A DNA stretch of 49,932 nt from Bacillus sp. AFS059628 (GCF_002571225.1 NZ_NVEC01000016.1:21622-71553), one strand, 5' to 3'; shown: positions 15,550 to 25,622, numbered from the stretch's first letter. Notes: generated by a model from the sequence alone, not told the origin. Program-made: numbers and translations.

Positions 15550-16956
15550 ATGGAAAAACAGTCATGGATGGAGCTATTGCCGATTGATCGTTATAAAGTA
15601 AGTGCGAAAGGGTTACTGCATAATTACGACCGAAAAGTGTTGACGATGTTGTACCAACCGTTAATAGGTAGTAGAGCTTTTAGCTTGTACATGACGCTAT
15701 GGGGAGAGTTAGAGCAAGATCGTGTGTTTGGAAAAGAGAATACGCATCATTCCCTTATGGTGACTATGCAAATGCAACTTCCTGAAATATATGGGGAACG
15801 AGTAAAGTTAGAGGCAATTGGACTTTTGAAAGTATATATTAAGAAAGAAAAAGATATTCGAATGTTTATATATGAGCTGCAACCACCTTTATCTCCGAAG
15901 CAGTTTTTTGATGATATTGTTTTAAGTATCTTTTTATACAATCGATTGAGTCGGACAAAATATAATCAAGTAAAGCAATATTTCTTAGAAGAAGAATTTG
16001 ATTTTGTATCTTATGAAAATGTTACGCGTTCTTTCAATGATGTATTTGGTTCGTTTAATCCAGGACAGCTTGAGCATGCGCAAGAGGATCTTCGTATTCC
16101 GAAAACGACAGCTATGCCAAGTCGCGAAAAGGGAGACGCTCCAAAAGTTTGGAATGATTTCTTTGATTTCTCCTTATTTGTAGATGGATTGTCCGCTCTT
16201 GTCCCTAAAAAGGCAATTACAGATCAAGTGCGAGAATGTGTCATTACACTTGCTTACGTGTATGATGTAGATGTGTTATCGATGCAAAATATCGTTCTTG
16301 GTGCGGTGACAGAGATGCAGACAATTGATATTGAAAGGCTTAGAAAAGGAGCACGTGATTGGTATCAGTTTGAAAACGGTCAAGCGTTACCTGTATTGAG
16401 TGAAAGAGTACAGCCTCATGCTGCGCGTATGATGAAAGAGAAAGAGCCCTCTACGCAAGAAGAGATGTTAATCAAACAGTTAGAGGAAATCTCACCAAAG
16501 CAGTTATTGAAAGAAATCTCTGGTGGTGCAGAGGCGACGAAGGCGGACTTGCAAATCGTTGAAGATGTAATGATCAATCAAAAGTTAACGCCAGGTGTTG
16601 TGAATGTACTTATTTATTACGTTATGCTACGCTCAGATATGAAACTTGCGAAAACGTACGTGGAAAAGATTGCTGGGCATTGGGCGCGTAAAAAGGTCGG
16701 TACAGTAGCTGAAGCAATGGCGTTAGCGAAAGAAGAAAACCGTCAATATCAGGAATGGGCTGAGACGAAGAAAAAAGGTCGTACGTCGAAGAAAACAGTG
16801 CGAAAAGAAATGGTACCAGATTGGCTGAAAGAAGAGCCGAAAGAACAAGCAAAAGAAACTGTGAAAAAAGATGTAAGTGTTGAAAAAGGTGCAACTACGT
16901 TAGAGGATGAACGAAAACGATTAGAAGAAGTGTTGAAAAAATATAAGCGTGATTAA
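15550..16956 (+). CDS. dnaB: Replication initiation and membrane attachment protein DnaB
   Basis: Helicase co-loader of low-GC Gram-positives: with DnaD and DnaI it loads the DnaC helicase at oriC and at stalled forks, and helps attach the origin to the membrane. The 468-residue protein has an N-terminal DnaB/DnaD winged-helix-like domain (about 1-120, RYKVSAKGLLHNYDRKVL), a central oligomerisation part, and a DnaB_2/DDBH2 domain near 320-400 containing YYVMLRSDMKLAKTYVEKIAGHW. A Lys/Glu-rich tail follows. dnaI follows after 33 bp. Confidence 0.94.
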   Translation: MEKQSWMELLPIDRYKVSAKGLLHNYDRKVLTMLYQPLIGSRAFSLYMTLWGELEQDRVFGKENTHHSLMVTMQMQLPEIYGERVKLEAIGLLKVYIKKEKDIRMFIYELQPPLSPKQFFDDIVLSIFLYNRLSRTKYNQVKQYFLEEEFDFVSYENVTRSFNDVFGSFNPGQLEHAQEDLRIPKTTAMPSREKGDAPKVWNDFFDFSLFVDGLSALVPKKAITDQVRECVITLAYVYDVDVLSMQNIVLGAVTEMQTIDIERLRKGARDWYQFENGQALPVLSERVQPHAARMMKEKEPSTQEEMLIKQLEEISPKQLLKEISGGAEATKADLQIVEDVMINQKLTPGVVNVLIYYVMLRSDMKLAKTYVEKIAGHWARKKVGTVAEAMALAKEENRQYQEWAETKKKGRTSKKTVRKEMVPDWLKEEPKEQAKETVKKDVSVEKGATTLEDERKRLEEVLKKYKRD

Positions 16957-16989
16957 TAGAAGAGAATGAACGCTCTTTGAGGTGAGGAA

Positions 16990-17928
16990 ATGGAGCATAT
17001 TCAAAATTCATTTGCAAAGTTAATGGAAAATGAAAATTTTAAAAATAGATATGAAGTATTAAAGGCGGAAGTAATGGCACATCCTCGTGTGAAAGAATTT
17101 ATAGACGCACATCAAGGTGAAGTGACAACTTCTATGATTGAGCGTAGCCTTGTGAAGTTATACGAATATATTGGACAAAGTGTAGGTTGCGCGGATTGTC
17201 CAGATTTAGGCTCTTGTAAAAACATGTTGCAAGGATATGAGCCAAAGCTCGTTATCCAAGGGAAGATGATCGATATTCAATACGATCGTTGCGTTAGAAA
17301 AGTAGCATATGACGAGAGAAAGAAATATGAAAAACTCGTTCAAAGTGTATATATGCCATCTGATATTTTACAGGCAACGATGGAAAACTTGGATCCATCA
17401 GATTTAGATGCACGTATTGATGCAATTGGTGCAGCTAATGAATTTTTAAGTACATATGAACCTGGTAAAAAAGTACAAGGTTTATATTTGTACGGTAAAT
17501 TTGGTGTAGGGAAAACGTATTTGCTAGGGGCAATTGCGAATGAGCTTGCTCGAAAGAAAATAAGTTCGATGCTCGTATATTTTCCTGAATTTTTACGTGA
17601 AATTAAAAGCTCGATTCAAGATAATTCGATTGGGGAAAAGATTGATGCGGTGAAACGCGTACAAGTTTTAATGTTAGATGATATTGGAGCAGAAGCGATG
17701 TCAAGCTTTGTGCGTGATGATGTGCTTGGTGCAATTTTACAATTCCGTATGTTAGAAAACTTACCGACGTTCTTTACGTCTAACTTTGATTTCAAGGAGC
17801 TAGAACATCATTTAACGTATACACAGCGCGGTGAAGCGGAAGAAATGAAAGCAGCTCGTATTATGGAACGAATTAAATATTTAGCGAAACCAATTACAAT
17901 TGGCGGGAAAAACCGTCGTCATAAGTAA
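16990..17928 (+). CDS. dnaI: Primosomal helicase loader DnaI
   Basis: An AAA+ ATPase that loads the replicative helicase DnaC onto single-stranded DNA. The 312-residue protein has an N-terminal helicase-binding domain with a zinc site (CADC...C near residues 74-82 and a later Cys). The C-terminal ATPase (from about 130) shows Walker A GKFGVGKTY, Walker B VLMLDDIGAE and the sensor TSNFDFKELE. A GAGGTGAGG site precedes the ATG. It is coupled to dnaB upstream; a terminator follows. Confidence 0.95.
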   Translation: MEHIQNSFAKLMENENFKNRYEVLKAEVMAHPRVKEFIDAHQGEVTTSMIERSLVKLYEYIGQSVGCADCPDLGSCKNMLQGYEPKLVIQGKMIDIQYDRCVRKVAYDERKKYEKLVQSVYMPSDILQATMENLDPSDLDARIDAIGAANEFLSTYEPGKKVQGLYLYGKFGVGKTYLLGAIANELARKKISSMLVYFPEFLREIKSSIQDNSIGEKIDAVKRVQVLMLDDIGAEAMSSFVRDDVLGAILQFRMLENLPTFFTSNFDFKELEHHLTYTQRGEAEEMKAARIMERIKYLAKPITIGGKNRRHK

Positions 17929-17956
17929 AGAGTAAGCTTAGAAGCTTGCTCTTTTT
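17927..17956 (+). terminator. dnaB-dnaI terminator
   Basis: AAAGAGTAAGCTT pairs with AAGCTTGCTCTTT around a 2-nt turn, followed by TTT. The next 250 bp before ytxC hold no ORF. One AAGAGT/ACTCTT inverted repeat (near 18116-18147) is visible there. Confidence 0.8.
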
Positions 17957-18205
17957 TCGTATGAAGTACTTTTTAAAGTAGTTGAATTGTAAAATGAAAA
18001 GTTCTTATTGAAAATTCGTAGTAGCTTGTATCATTTTTTTCTCCCTCCCTTAATATATATAAAATTAGCAAGCCATATTGAATGGATTTTCTAACGATAG
18101 GAAATGTAATTCTACTAAGAGTGAACTTCACGTGGGACGGACTCTTATAGGATTTGTAACGTATAGATACAGTCCTTTAGAGCAGGGATAAAAGGGGGGA
18201 CAAAA

Positions 18206-19087
18206 GTGATTGAAATTTGCTTCGAAGAAAAAAATGATGCTATGCACGTATATAGACAACTACTGAAAAGAGCGGAACTGTTATATGATGAAACGAGTGT
18301 GTATTTACAGGAACAAAAAGTGGTGATTCACATACCGGTAGGTGAATCGAATTATATTGAAAAGATTTTATTGCCAGTAATGGTATATTTTATTGTGAAT
18401 GTGAAACAAAATGAGTGGATATATACAATCTTAAAAGAGAAGTTTTTTTATGAAGAAGAGGAAGAGTGTCATCAAATATTGCATATGGCACATGAGATTT
18501 TAAAGGGAAGAAGAAAAGGGATTACCCGTGAATTAACGCGTCACACATTTGAATCATATATTAAATCTTCTTTAGATAACTGGCTTTGTGATCCACTTTC
18601 ATTCTCGTTTTCATCATATGTTCGTTTTCGTCTTCGTACATATAGGGAAATGGTAGCTAAGCTTGCCGAAGTGGCGATTGATGAGTATAAGTTGGAACAA
18701 GAATATCAAATGTTTATTGAGTCGCTAAGGCAACAAGTGCGTAGCCGGAAATCACGTTTGTCCTGTGTGCATCTTATTTTTGATGAGAGTTTTATTTTCT
18801 ACGATGATAAAGGTAGACGTTTAAAACAGGAGAAATTGGTTCAATATATAGATGAGGAATTATTGAAGCAAAAGGATGTATATATTGATACGAAAGTAAT
18901 TGCGCCACTTCTTTCTATTTCGCCGAAAAAAATTTATTTATATACGAAAGAACAAGACCATAATATGATTATTACTTTGCGAAATGTATTTCAAGAACGG
19001 GTACAATTACATGGATTACATGAGTTTGAGCGTAATGTGAAAAATTTAAAAAATAAAGGTAACGCCCTTGATTTTCTAAGTTTTTGA
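18206..19087 (+). CDS. ytxC: Putative sporulation protein YtxC
   Basis: A 293-residue protein in the place that B. subtilis ytxC has between dnaI and thrS. It is mainly alpha-helical, with many charged residues and YMxTY-like aromatic patterns (YIKSSLDNWLCDPLSFSFSSYVRFRLRTY cut here by region 120-150). No membrane segment is seen. The family is conserved in endospore formers but its biochemical role is unknown. AAGGGGGG precedes the start codon (GTG at 18206). There is no terminator before the thrS T-box leader. Confidence 0.8.
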   Translation: MIEICFEEKNDAMHVYRQLLKRAELLYDETSVYLQEQKVVIHIPVGESNYIEKILLPVMVYFIVNVKQNEWIYTILKEKFFYEEEEECHQILHMAHEILKGRRKGITRELTRHTFESYIKSSLDNWLCDPLSFSFSSYVRFRLRTYREMVAKLAEVAIDEYKLEQEYQMFIESLRQQVRSRKSRLSCVHLIFDESFIFYDDKGRRLKQEKLVQYIDEELLKQKDVYIDTKVIAPLLSISPKKIYLYTKEQDHNMIITLRNVFQERVQLHGLHEFERNVKNLKNKGNALDFLSF

Positions 19088-19124
19088 GCATATAATTACC
19101 TACATAAATGAAATATATTGAAAT

Positions 19125-19370
19125 GTCATGATGAGGACATGAGTAGTTTTCTACGATTTTCAGAGAGGGAAGCCTTAGGGTGTGAGCTTCCTAGTACGGG
19201 ATTATTACTTACCACCTCTAAACTTTAGCAGTGAACGATTCTTCTAGTAATTGCTAACGGACAACACCGTTATGTTGAACTTGAGCAATTAACAATAAGG
19301 TTAATTGGAACAAGGGTGGAACCACGAATTCAACACTCGTCCCTTTTTACGGGATGAGTGTTTTTTATTT
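19125..19370 (+). promoter_or_regulatory. T-box riboswitch of thrS (threonine)
   Basis: A T-box leader that reads uncharged tRNA. Stem I begins at GATGAGGACATGAG; its 3' side TTACCACCTC carries the specifier ACC (19211-19213, Thr) followed by A, and CCTC closes on GAGG. The T-box sequence AGGGTGGAACCACG lies at 19313-19326 (it pairs with the tRNA 3' end). The terminator AACACTC...GAGTGTTTTTT lies at 19332-19366. Low charged tRNA-Thr favours the antiterminator and expression of thrS. Confidence 0.95.
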
Positions 19371-19394
19371 TGAGAAAAAGAGGAGTGACCAGTG

Positions 19395-21332
19395 ATGGCA
19401 GATGTAGTTAAAATTACTTTCCCTGATGGAGCTGTGAAGGAGTTTCCAAAAGGCGTAACAACTGAAGAAATCGCAGCTTCTATTAGCCCAGGCTTAAAGA
19501 AAAAAGCTGTGGCTGGAAAATTAAACGATGAGATGATCGATCTTGTTACACCAATCGAAGAAGATGGTGCAGTTTCTATCATTACATTAGATTCTGAGGA
19601 TGGCTTATATATTTTACGCCACTCAACAGCTCACCTTTTAGCACAAGCATTAAAACGTTTATATAAAGATGTTAAGGTTGAGCTTGGCATTGGTCCGGTA
19701 ATTGAAAATGGCTTCTACTACGATATTGATATGGAAGAAGCAATTACAGTTGAAGACTTCAAGAAAATCGAAAAAGAAATGCAAAAAATTGTGAACGAGA
19801 ACTTAGAAATCGTTCGTCATGAAGTACCACGTGCAGAAGCAATTCGTCGTTTTGAAGAAATCGGCGATGAGTTAAAATTAGATTTAATTAACGATCTTCC
19901 AGAAGATGCTATTATTTCAATCTATGAGCAAGGCGAATTCTTCGACCTTTGCCGTGGCGTTCACCTTCCATCTACAGGGAAAATTAAAGTATTTAAATTA
20001 TTAAGCGTTGCAGGTGCTTACTGGCGCGGCGATAGCAATAATAAAATGCTACAACGTATTTACGGTACTGCATTCGTTAAGAAAGCAGAATTAGATGAGC
20101 ACTTACGTATGCTTGAAGAAGCGAAAGAGCGCGATCACCGTAAATTAGGTAAAGAATTAAAACTATTTACTAATAGCCAAAAAGTAGGACAAGGTTTACC
20201 ACTTTGGTTACCAAAGGGTGCAACAATCCGCCGCATTATCGAGCGTTACATCGTTGATAAAGAAGCGAGCTTAGGCTATGATCACGTATACACTCCAGTA
20301 CTAGGAAGCAGAGAGCTTTATGAAACTTCTGGACACTGGAACCACTACCGTGATGGTATGTTCCCATCAATGGAAATGGATAATGAAGAGTTAGTTCTTC
20401 GTCCAATGAACTGCCCTCACCACATGATGGTTTATAAAAACGATATTCACAGCTATCGTGAATTACCAATCCGTATTGCGGAACTTGGAACAATGCATCG
20501 TTATGAAATGTCAGGTGCGTTATCTGGCTTACAACGTGTACGCGGAATGACTTTAAACGATGCACACATTTTCGTTCGCCCAGATCAAATTAAAGAAGAG
20601 TTAAAACGTGTTGTAAACTTAACTCTAGAAGTGTACAAAGATTTCGGTTTAGAGAACTATTCATTCCGTCTATCTTATCGTGACCCAGCAGATACTAAAA
20701 AGTATTATGCTGATGATGAGATGTGGGAAAAAGCACAAGGTATGTTAAAAGAAGCTATGGATGAAATGGGTCTTGATTACTATGAAGCTGAAGGTGAAGC
20801 GGCATTCTACGGTCCAAAACTTGACGTTCAAGTTCGTACTGCTCTTGGAAAAGACGAAACACTTTCAACTGTACAATTAGACTTCTTACTTCCAGAACGC
20901 TTTGAATTATCTTACGTTGGTGAAGACGGTAAACAACATCGTCCAGTTGTAATTCACCGTGGTGTTGTATCTACAATGGAACGTTTCGTAGCCTTCTTAA
21001 TTGAAGAATACAAAGGTGCATTCCCAACTTGGTTAGCTCCAGTTCAAGTACAAGTAATTCCAGTTTCTCCGCAAGTACATTTAGACTATGCGAAGAAAGT
21101 ACAAGACGAATTACGCCGTGCTGGTATCCGTGTTGAATTAGATACTCGTGAAGAGAAAATTGGTTACAAAATCCGTGAAGCACAAATGCAAAAAATTCCG
21201 TACATGCTTGTAGTAGGTGACAATGAAGTAACTGAAAACGGCGTAAACGTACGTAAATACGGTGAACAAAAATCAGAAACAATCGCATTAGATGCTTTTG
21301 TTGACATGATTAAAGTAGAAGGAAAACGATAA
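19395..21332 (+). CDS. thrS: Threonyl-tRNA synthetase
   Basis: Charges tRNA-Thr. The 645-residue class II enzyme has a TGS domain (1-62, [12 protein letters not shown]), an editing domain with [11 protein letters not shown] (the H-x3-H motif), a catalytic core with [14 protein letters not shown] and the zinc-binding Cys and His. Motif 2 is [20 protein letters not shown], and a C-terminal anticodon-binding domain starts near 545. ATG at 19395 has GAGGAG 8-13 bases upstream; the preceding in-frame GTG is closer to that site. Controlled by the T-box leader directly upstream. Confidence 0.97.
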   Translation: MADVVKITFPDGAVKEFPKGVTTEEIAASISPGLKKKAVAGKLNDEMIDLVTPIEEDGAVSIITLDSEDGLYILRHSTAHLLAQALKRLYKDVKVELGIGPVIENGFYYDIDMEEAITVEDFKKIEKEMQKIVNENLEIVRHEVPRAEAIRRFEEIGDELKLDLINDLPEDAIISIYEQGEFFDLCRGVHLPSTGKIKVFKLLSVAGAYWRGDSNNKMLQRIYGTAFVKKAELDEHLRMLEEAKERDHRKLGKELKLFTNSQKVGQGLPLWLPKGATIRRIIERYIVDKEASLGYDHVYTPVLGSRELYETSGHWNHYRDGMFPSMEMDNEELVLRPMNCPHHMMVYKNDIHSYRELPIRIAELGTMHRYEMSGALSGLQRVRGMTLNDAHIFVRPDQIKEELKRVVNLTLEVYKDFGLENYSFRLSYRDPADTKKYYADDEMWEKAQGMLKEAMDEMGLDYYEAEGEAAFYGPKLDVQVRTALGKDETLSTVQLDFLLPERFELSYVGEDGKQHRPVVIHRGVVSTMERFVAFLIEEYKGAFPTWLAPVQVQVIPVSPQVHLDYAKKVQDELRRAGIRVELDTREEKIGYKIREAQMQKIPYMLVVGDNEVTENGVNVRKYGEQKSETIALDAFVDMIKVEGKR

Positions 21333-21334
21333 GA

Positions 21335-21362
21335 AAAAGCCGCGGTATACCGCGGCTTTTCT
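21335..21362 (+). terminator. thrS terminator
   Basis: AAAAGCCGCGG and CCGCGGCTTTT around TATA. The A-run on the left makes it potentially bidirectional. Confidence 0.9.
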
Positions 21363-21486
21363 ATGTAATATAAGTAAGAGAAATTAGAAAAAAAAACCAT
21401 GTAATACTTATCGTAAAAAAGTATTGCAAGTATGTTAGTTGTTTGTTACAATATTTCTTGTTGTTAGTAAAACACATCGCGTCTTC

Positions 21487-21515
21487 TTGACAGACGTCAT
21501 GTCCTATGATAAACT
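21487..21515 (+). promoter_or_regulatory. infC operon promoter
   Basis: TTGACA (21487-21492), 17 bp, TAAACT (21510-21515). Transcription should start near 21522, giving a leader of about 190 nt. The 120 bp before it hold nothing recognisable. Confidence 0.7.
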
Positions 21516-21521
21516 CATCAA

Positions 21522-21713
21522 GGATAATAGAATATTGTTTTGTGGAACAAGTAGAAGCACCCGCTTCTCACCTGATGGACGCATTCGCAGTTTACAGGTA
21601 AATGTATTTCTTACTTAAGATTTTACAAGTGTGGGTGTCGTATGCCCGCACTTTTTTTGTCGGGTTCTATGACTACAAACTATGTTCTGAGAAAACCTTG
21701 GAGGTGGCTTACT
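21522..21713 (+). promoter_or_regulatory. L20-type leader of infC-rpmI-rplT
   Basis: A long leader that ends in a terminator: GTGTGGG (21629-21635) pairs with CCCGCAC (21645-21651), followed by seven T. In B. subtilis, ribosomal protein L20 binds the equivalent leader and promotes termination. Here the complementary segments CACCTGATGG and ACAGGTAAATG upstream of the terminator may form the alternative, L20-binding fold. Assignment rests on position, terminator and operon content. Confidence 0.75.
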
Positions 21714-22229
21714 ATTAGCAAGGATATGATGATTAACGAGCAAATTCGTGCACGTGAAGTACGTTTAGTTGGTGCAAATGGCGATCAACTTGGAATCAAG
21801 TCTCGTAATGACGCTTTAGACTTAGCTGCAAATCTTAATCTTGATTTAGTATTAGTTGCTCCAAATGCGAAACCGCCAGTATGCCGCATTATGGACTACG
21901 GTAAATTCCGCTTTGAGCAACAGAAGAAAGAAAAAGAACAGCGCAAAAATCAAAAAGTAATTAGCATGAAAGAAGTTCGTTTAAGTCCAACAATTGATGA
22001 ACACGACTTTAACACAAAACTTCGTAATGCTATCAAGTTTTTAGAGAAAGGCGACAAGGTTAAAGCGTCAATTCGCTTTAAAGGACGTGCCATTACTCAT
22101 AAAGAAATCGGTCAACGTGTTTTAGATCGCTTCTCAGAAGCTTGTGCTGAAGTTAGTACAATCGAATCTAAGCCTAAAATGGAAGGACGCAGTATGTTCT
22201 TAGTTTTAGCACCGAAAAACGATAAGTAA
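21714..22229 (+). CDS. infC: Translation initiation factor IF-3 (AUU start)
   Basis: Binds the 30S subunit and checks start-codon/anticodon pairing. The 171-residue protein has an N-terminal domain ([13 protein letters not shown]), a basic linker ([16 protein letters not shown]) and a C-terminal domain ([19 protein letters not shown]). The start is placed at ATT 21714 because GGAGGTGG (21700-21707) ends 6 bases before it and the protein then begins ISKD as in Bacillus relatives. The first ATG in frame (21726) is 18 bases from that site. An AUU start is a known self-repression device for IF-3. Confidence 0.92.
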   Translation: MSKDMMINEQIRAREVRLVGANGDQLGIKSRNDALDLAANLNLDLVLVAPNAKPPVCRIMDYGKFRFEQQKKEKEQRKNQKVISMKEVRLSPTIDEHDFNTKLRNAIKFLEKGDKVKASIRFKGRAITHKEIGQRVLDRFSEACAEVSTIESKPKMEGRSMFLVLAPKNDK

Positions 22230-22250
22230 TAGATAGAGGAGGAAATACCT

Positions 22251-22451
22251 ATGCCTAAACAAAAAACTCATCGCGGCGCTGCAAAGCGTTTCAAAAAGAC
22301 TGGATCAGGTAAACTGAAACGTTCTCACGCTTACACAAGCCATTTATTCGCTAACAAATCTACAAAAGCTAAACGTAAACTACGTAAAGCTGGTGTAGTA
22401 AGCGCTGGTGACTTCAAACGCATTCGTCAAATGCTTGACAACTTAAAATAA
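22251..22451 (+). CDS. rpmI: Ribosomal protein L35
   Basis: A 66-residue, very basic 50S protein ([36 protein letters not shown]). GAGGAGG precedes the ATG. It lies 21 bp after infC and 37 bp before rplT in the conserved IF3-L35-L20 operon. Confidence 0.98.
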
Positions 22452-22488
22452 GTTCGGCTGATATATAGAACAATTAGGAGGTAATATT

Positions 22489-22845
22489 ATGCCAAGAGTA
22501 AAAGGTGGTACAGTTACTCGTCAACGTCGTAAAAAAGTAATTAAATTAGCAAAAGGTTACTACGGTTCAAAAAATACATTATTCAAGGTTGCTAACCAAC
22601 AGGTTATGAAATCTCTAATGTATGCATTCCGTGACCGCCGTCAAAAGAAACGTGACTTCCGTAAATTATGGATTACACGTATCAACGCAGCAGCTCGTAT
22701 GAATGGTCTTTCTTACAGCCGCTTAATGCACGGTCTTAAAAATGCTGGCATCGAAGTTAACCGCAAGATGCTTGCTGACTTAGCTGTTCATGACGAAAAA
22801 GCTTTCGCTGAATTAGCAACAGTTGCAAAAAACAACATTAACTAA
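22489..22845 (+). CDS. rplT: Ribosomal protein L20
   Basis: A 118-residue basic 50S assembly protein ([50 protein letters not shown]). In Bacillus it also represses its own operon by acting on the infC leader. AGGAGG precedes the ATG; a strong terminator follows. Confidence 0.98.
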
Positions 22846-22856
22846 TTAATTAGTTG

Positions 22857-22890
22857 AAACCTTAGAAGATTTTTCTTCTAAGGTTTTTTT
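22857..22890 (+). terminator. Terminator of infC-rpmI-rplT
   Basis: AAACCTTAGAAG and CTTCTAAGGTTT around TATTTTT-like loop bases, followed by a T-run. Confidence 0.92.
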
Positions 22891-22891
22891 G

Positions 22892-23003
22892 TTTGTATAC
22901 AAAGAGAGATATGTCGTTATCGATATGACAAAACCAATATAAAAGCTATAGTAATATAGAAGAATATATATATGAAGCCAGGAGAATCCTCCTGGCTTCT
23001 TTT
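22892..23003 (+). other. Orphan terminator and palindrome, possible short transcript
   Basis: Between the rplT terminator and the next gene lie a perfect 12-bp palindrome TTTGTATACAAA (22892-22903) and, 70 bp later, a second perfect terminator hairpin, GAAGCCAGGAG/CTCCTGGCTTC (22974-23000) followed by TTTT. No ORF lies between them. It may end a small RNA or serve as a back-up terminator. The remaining 300 bp up to the dUTPase gene hold no gene I can see. Confidence 0.35.
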
Positions 23004-23315
23004 AATTATCACTCTCTGGAAAGAAGAGTATCTTTCCTACCTGAAACGACACTGCTATAATGGAAAGATGATATGGAACTTTCATCAGATAAAATAATAT
23101 TTTTATTAGTGGGCAATTCCTGGATAATTATTAACTATCACCAATCGGAATGAACAATCTAATCGTGATGATTGAAACGTATTTGTAAATTAAGGACAAG
23201 CTATTTTGTAAAGAGGTAGATAGCTGACTTATTAATAAGAAACGAAAAATAATAATGAACTTTGAGATGAAACAACATTGTTGCGTAACATGCGATGTTG
23301 GAGGAGGACAATAGA

Positions 23316-23807
23316 ATGGACTTACTACAACTATTTAAATTACAAAAAGAATTAGATGACCGTATTGCGAAGGAGCATGACTTACAACCGAAAAAGTTGT
23401 TAAAAGAAAAAATGTTAGCTCTTCTTGTAGAAATTGGAGAACTTGCAAATGAAACACGTTGTTTTAAATATTGGAGCAACAAACCAGCATCAGAACGTGA
23501 AGTGATACTAGAAGAATACGTAGATGGTTTACATTTTATTTTATCAATCGGAATTGATTTAGGTATTGATAAAAACTTCCTATTCTATAAGTGTGCACAG
23601 ACGAATAAAACACAAGTAGAGATTTTCTTAGACACATATGCGAAGGTAATTCGTTTTACAGATCAACCATCTATTACGAACTATATTGAATTATTTACAA
23701 GCTACCTTCGACTTGGACAAGCGCTTGAGTTTGAACAAGAAGAGATCGAAAAGGCATACTTAGATAAAAACGAAGTAAATCATCAGCGTCAAACACAAGG
23801 ATATTAA
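23316..23807 (+). CDS. Dimeric dUTPase-like all-alpha NTP pyrophosphatase
   Basis: A 163-residue helical protein with the type-2 dUTPase (MazG-related) signature. ALLVEIGELANETRCFKYW holds the E-x2-E metal ligands, and a second acidic helix ILEEYVDGLHFILSIGIDLG holds E-x2-D. The opening LFKLQKELDDRI is also typical. The expected reaction is hydrolysis of dUTP to dUMP and pyrophosphate, keeping uracil out of DNA. ATG at 23316 has GGAGGAGG (23300-23307) 8 bases upstream; the frame's earlier TTG overlaps that site. It appears to be a single-gene unit. Confidence 0.85.
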   Translation: MDLLQLFKLQKELDDRIAKEHDLQPKKLLKEKMLALLVEIGELANETRCFKYWSNKPASEREVILEEYVDGLHFILSIGIDLGIDKNFLFYKCAQTNKTQVEIFLDTYAKVIRFTDQPSITNYIELFTSYLRLGQALEFEQEEIEKAYLDKNEVNHQRQTQGY

Positions 23808-23815
23808 GTTAATTT

Positions 23816-23844
23816 TTGAATATTTCAATTTCCTTTTGTATAAT
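23816..23844 (+). promoter_or_regulatory. Promoter of the M42 peptidase gene
   Basis: TTGAAT (23816-23821), 17 bp, TATAAT (23839-23844), immediately upstream of the AAGGAGGG ribosome binding site. Confidence 0.75.
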
Positions 23845-23876
23845 GAAGTGACTGAAGAAAAAGGAGGGTGTTGGCA

Positions 23877-24962
23877 ATGACAAAATTAGATGAGACATTG
23901 ACAATGCTAAAAGAATTAACAGATGCACGTGGTATTGCGGGTAACGAGCGTGAACCACGCGAAGTAATGAAGAAATATATTGAGCCGTTCGCGGACGAAC
24001 TTTCTACTGATAATTTAGGAAGTTTAGTTGCGAAAAAAGTAGGGGAAGAAAACGGCCCGAAAATTATGGTTGCAGGTCACTTAGATGAAGTTGGCTTTAT
24101 GATCACGCAAATTGATGACAAAGGTTTCCTTCGTTTCCAAACAGTTGGTGGCTGGTGGTCACAAGTTATGCTTGCGCAGCGCGTGACAATTGTAACGCGT
24201 AAAGGAGATGTAACAGGTGTAATTGGTTCAAAACCACCGCACATCTTACCTCCAGAAGCGCGTAAAAAGCCAGTTGAAATTAAAGACATGTTCATTGATA
24301 TTGGTGCTTCTAGCCAAGAAGAAGCAATGGAGTGGGGCGTACGACCAGGAGATCAAGTTGTACCTTACTTTGAATTCCAAGTGATGAAGAATGAAAAAAT
24401 GTTACTTGCAAAAGCATGGGATAACCGAATCGGTTGTGCAATTGCAATTGACGTATTAAAACAATTAAAAGATGAAAAGCATCCAAACGTTGTATACGGC
24501 GTAGGGACTGTACAAGAAGAAGTCGGTCTTCGTGGTGCGAAAACATCTGCAAACTATATTAAACCAGATATCGCGTTCGCAGTAGATGTTGGTATCGCTG
24601 GTGACACACCTGGTATAACGTCAAAAGAAGCGCAAAGTAAAATGGGTGATGGACCACAGATTATTTTATATGATGCTTCTGTTATTGGTCATACAGGTTT
24701 ACGTGACTTTGTAGTTGATGTTGCTGATGAATTGGAAATCCCATACCAATATGATTCAGTAGCAGGCGGCGGAACGGATGCAGGTGCAATCCATATTGCT
24801 GTAAATGGTATTCCGTCTATGGCCATTACGATTGCAACGCGCTACATCCATTCTCATGCAGCAATGTTACATCGTGATGACTATGAAAATGCAGTGAAGT
24901 TAATTGTAGAAGTTATTAAACGTCTTGATAAAGAGGCTGTACATAACATTACATTTAATTAA
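23877..24962 (+). CDS. ysdC: M42-family metallo-aminopeptidase (YsdC-like)
   Basis: A cytosolic aminopeptidase/deblocking peptidase of the M42 (glutamyl aminopeptidase, formerly 'endoglucanase M') family, 361 residues. Dinuclear metal ligands are visible: His in AGHLDEVGF, Asp in KAWDNRIG, the Glu pair in [10 protein letters not shown], Asp in [12 protein letters not shown] and His in [10 protein letters not shown]. Oligomers form tetrahedral 12-mers in known relatives. AAGGAGGG lies 8 bases before ATG 23877. The position after rplT matches B. subtilis ysdC. Confidence 0.9.
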   Translation: MTKLDETLTMLKELTDARGIAGNEREPREVMKKYIEPFADELSTDNLGSLVAKKVGEENGPKIMVAGHLDEVGFMITQIDDKGFLRFQTVGGWWSQVMLAQRVTIVTRKGDVTGVIGSKPPHILPPEARKKPVEIKDMFIDIGASSQEEAMEWGVRPGDQVVPYFEFQVMKNEKMLLAKAWDNRIGCAIAIDVLKQLKDEKHPNVVYGVGTVQEEVGLRGAKTSANYIKPDIAFAVDVGIAGDTPGITSKEAQSKMGDGPQIILYDASVIGHTGLRDFVVDVADELEIPYQYDSVAGGGTDAGAIHIAVNGIPSMAITIATRYIHSHAAMLHRDDYENAVKLIVEVIKRLDKEAVHNITFN

Positions 24963-24965
24963 TAG

Positions 24966-25000
24966 AAAAAGCGAAGGAGGTGCTCCTTCGCTTTTTTTTA
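24966..25000. terminator. Bidirectional terminator between the M42 and TetR genes
   Basis: AAAAGCGAAGGA and TCCTTCGCTTTT with A-run on one side and T-run on the other, between converging genes. Confidence 0.9.
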
Positions 25001-25004
25001 TGTT

Positions 25005-25622
25005 TTAAAAAGGTCTCTCTAATCCTGCCGCAGTATGAGCTCCTAAAATAATTAAACGAGTTAATTGCATAGCCATAAAATGCGGGGTATATATCATCCC
25101 TCTTTTTAACCATGACATAATCATCCCGATATGAGCTCCTGTCACATAACTAATTAAAATATCACGAGGAACCATAAGATCTTTATCATCGGGCTGTGAA
25201 ATAGATAAGCTTAATGTTAAATGTGTTTGTATCGTCTTCATCATTTTATAAGAGTAGTTTCCAGCAGCCTTATCGCCAAGCATAACGTTATAGAAGTTCG
25301 CATTTTCTGCGATATGCTCGAACAAAGCTAAAAATGTCGGATGTGGTGAATCAAATGTAAGTTGAAACTCTTCTTTATTTCTATTTTTTGGTTTAATAAC
25401 TTCGGTTAATTTTTCTAACATTTCTTCGATGCTTTTGTCTAGTAAGTCATATTTATCGTGGTAATGACTATAAAACGTAGCACGATTTACAGGAGCACGT
25501 TCGGCAATATGTTGAACAGTTACATCGTCAAACCCTTTTTCGCCTACTAAAGCGACAAAAGCATCCTGTATGAGTTGTCTCGTTCGCTTTACACGTGGAT
25601 CATTTGTATTTTTAATAGACAT
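25005..25622 (-). CDS. TetR/AcrR-family regulator of the adjacent efflux pair
   Basis: A 205-residue protein. The N-terminal TetR helix-turn-helix is at residues 12-58 (RTRQLIQDAFVALVGEKGFD, VQHIAERAPVNRATFYSHYHDKYDLL). A helical ligand-binding domain follows, with the C-terminal pattern SYVTGAHIGMIMSWLKRG seen in DhaS-like TetR proteins. It is divergent from the HlyD/DHA2 efflux genes across about 300 bp containing several palindromes with TTAAAC/GTTTAA cores. Repression of the pump, relieved by a drug-like ligand, is the natural guess; the ligand is unknown. Confidence 0.88.
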   Translation of the reverse strand: MSIKNTNDPRVKRTRQLIQDAFVALVGEKGFDDVTVQHIAERAPVNRATFYSHYHDKYDLLDKSIEEMLEKLTEVIKPKNRNKEEFQLTFDSPHPTFLALFEHIAENANFYNVMLGDKAAGNYSYKMMKTIQTHLTLSLSISQPDDKDLMVPRDILISYVTGAHIGMIMSWLKRGMIYTPHFMAMQLTRLIILGAHTAAGLERPF

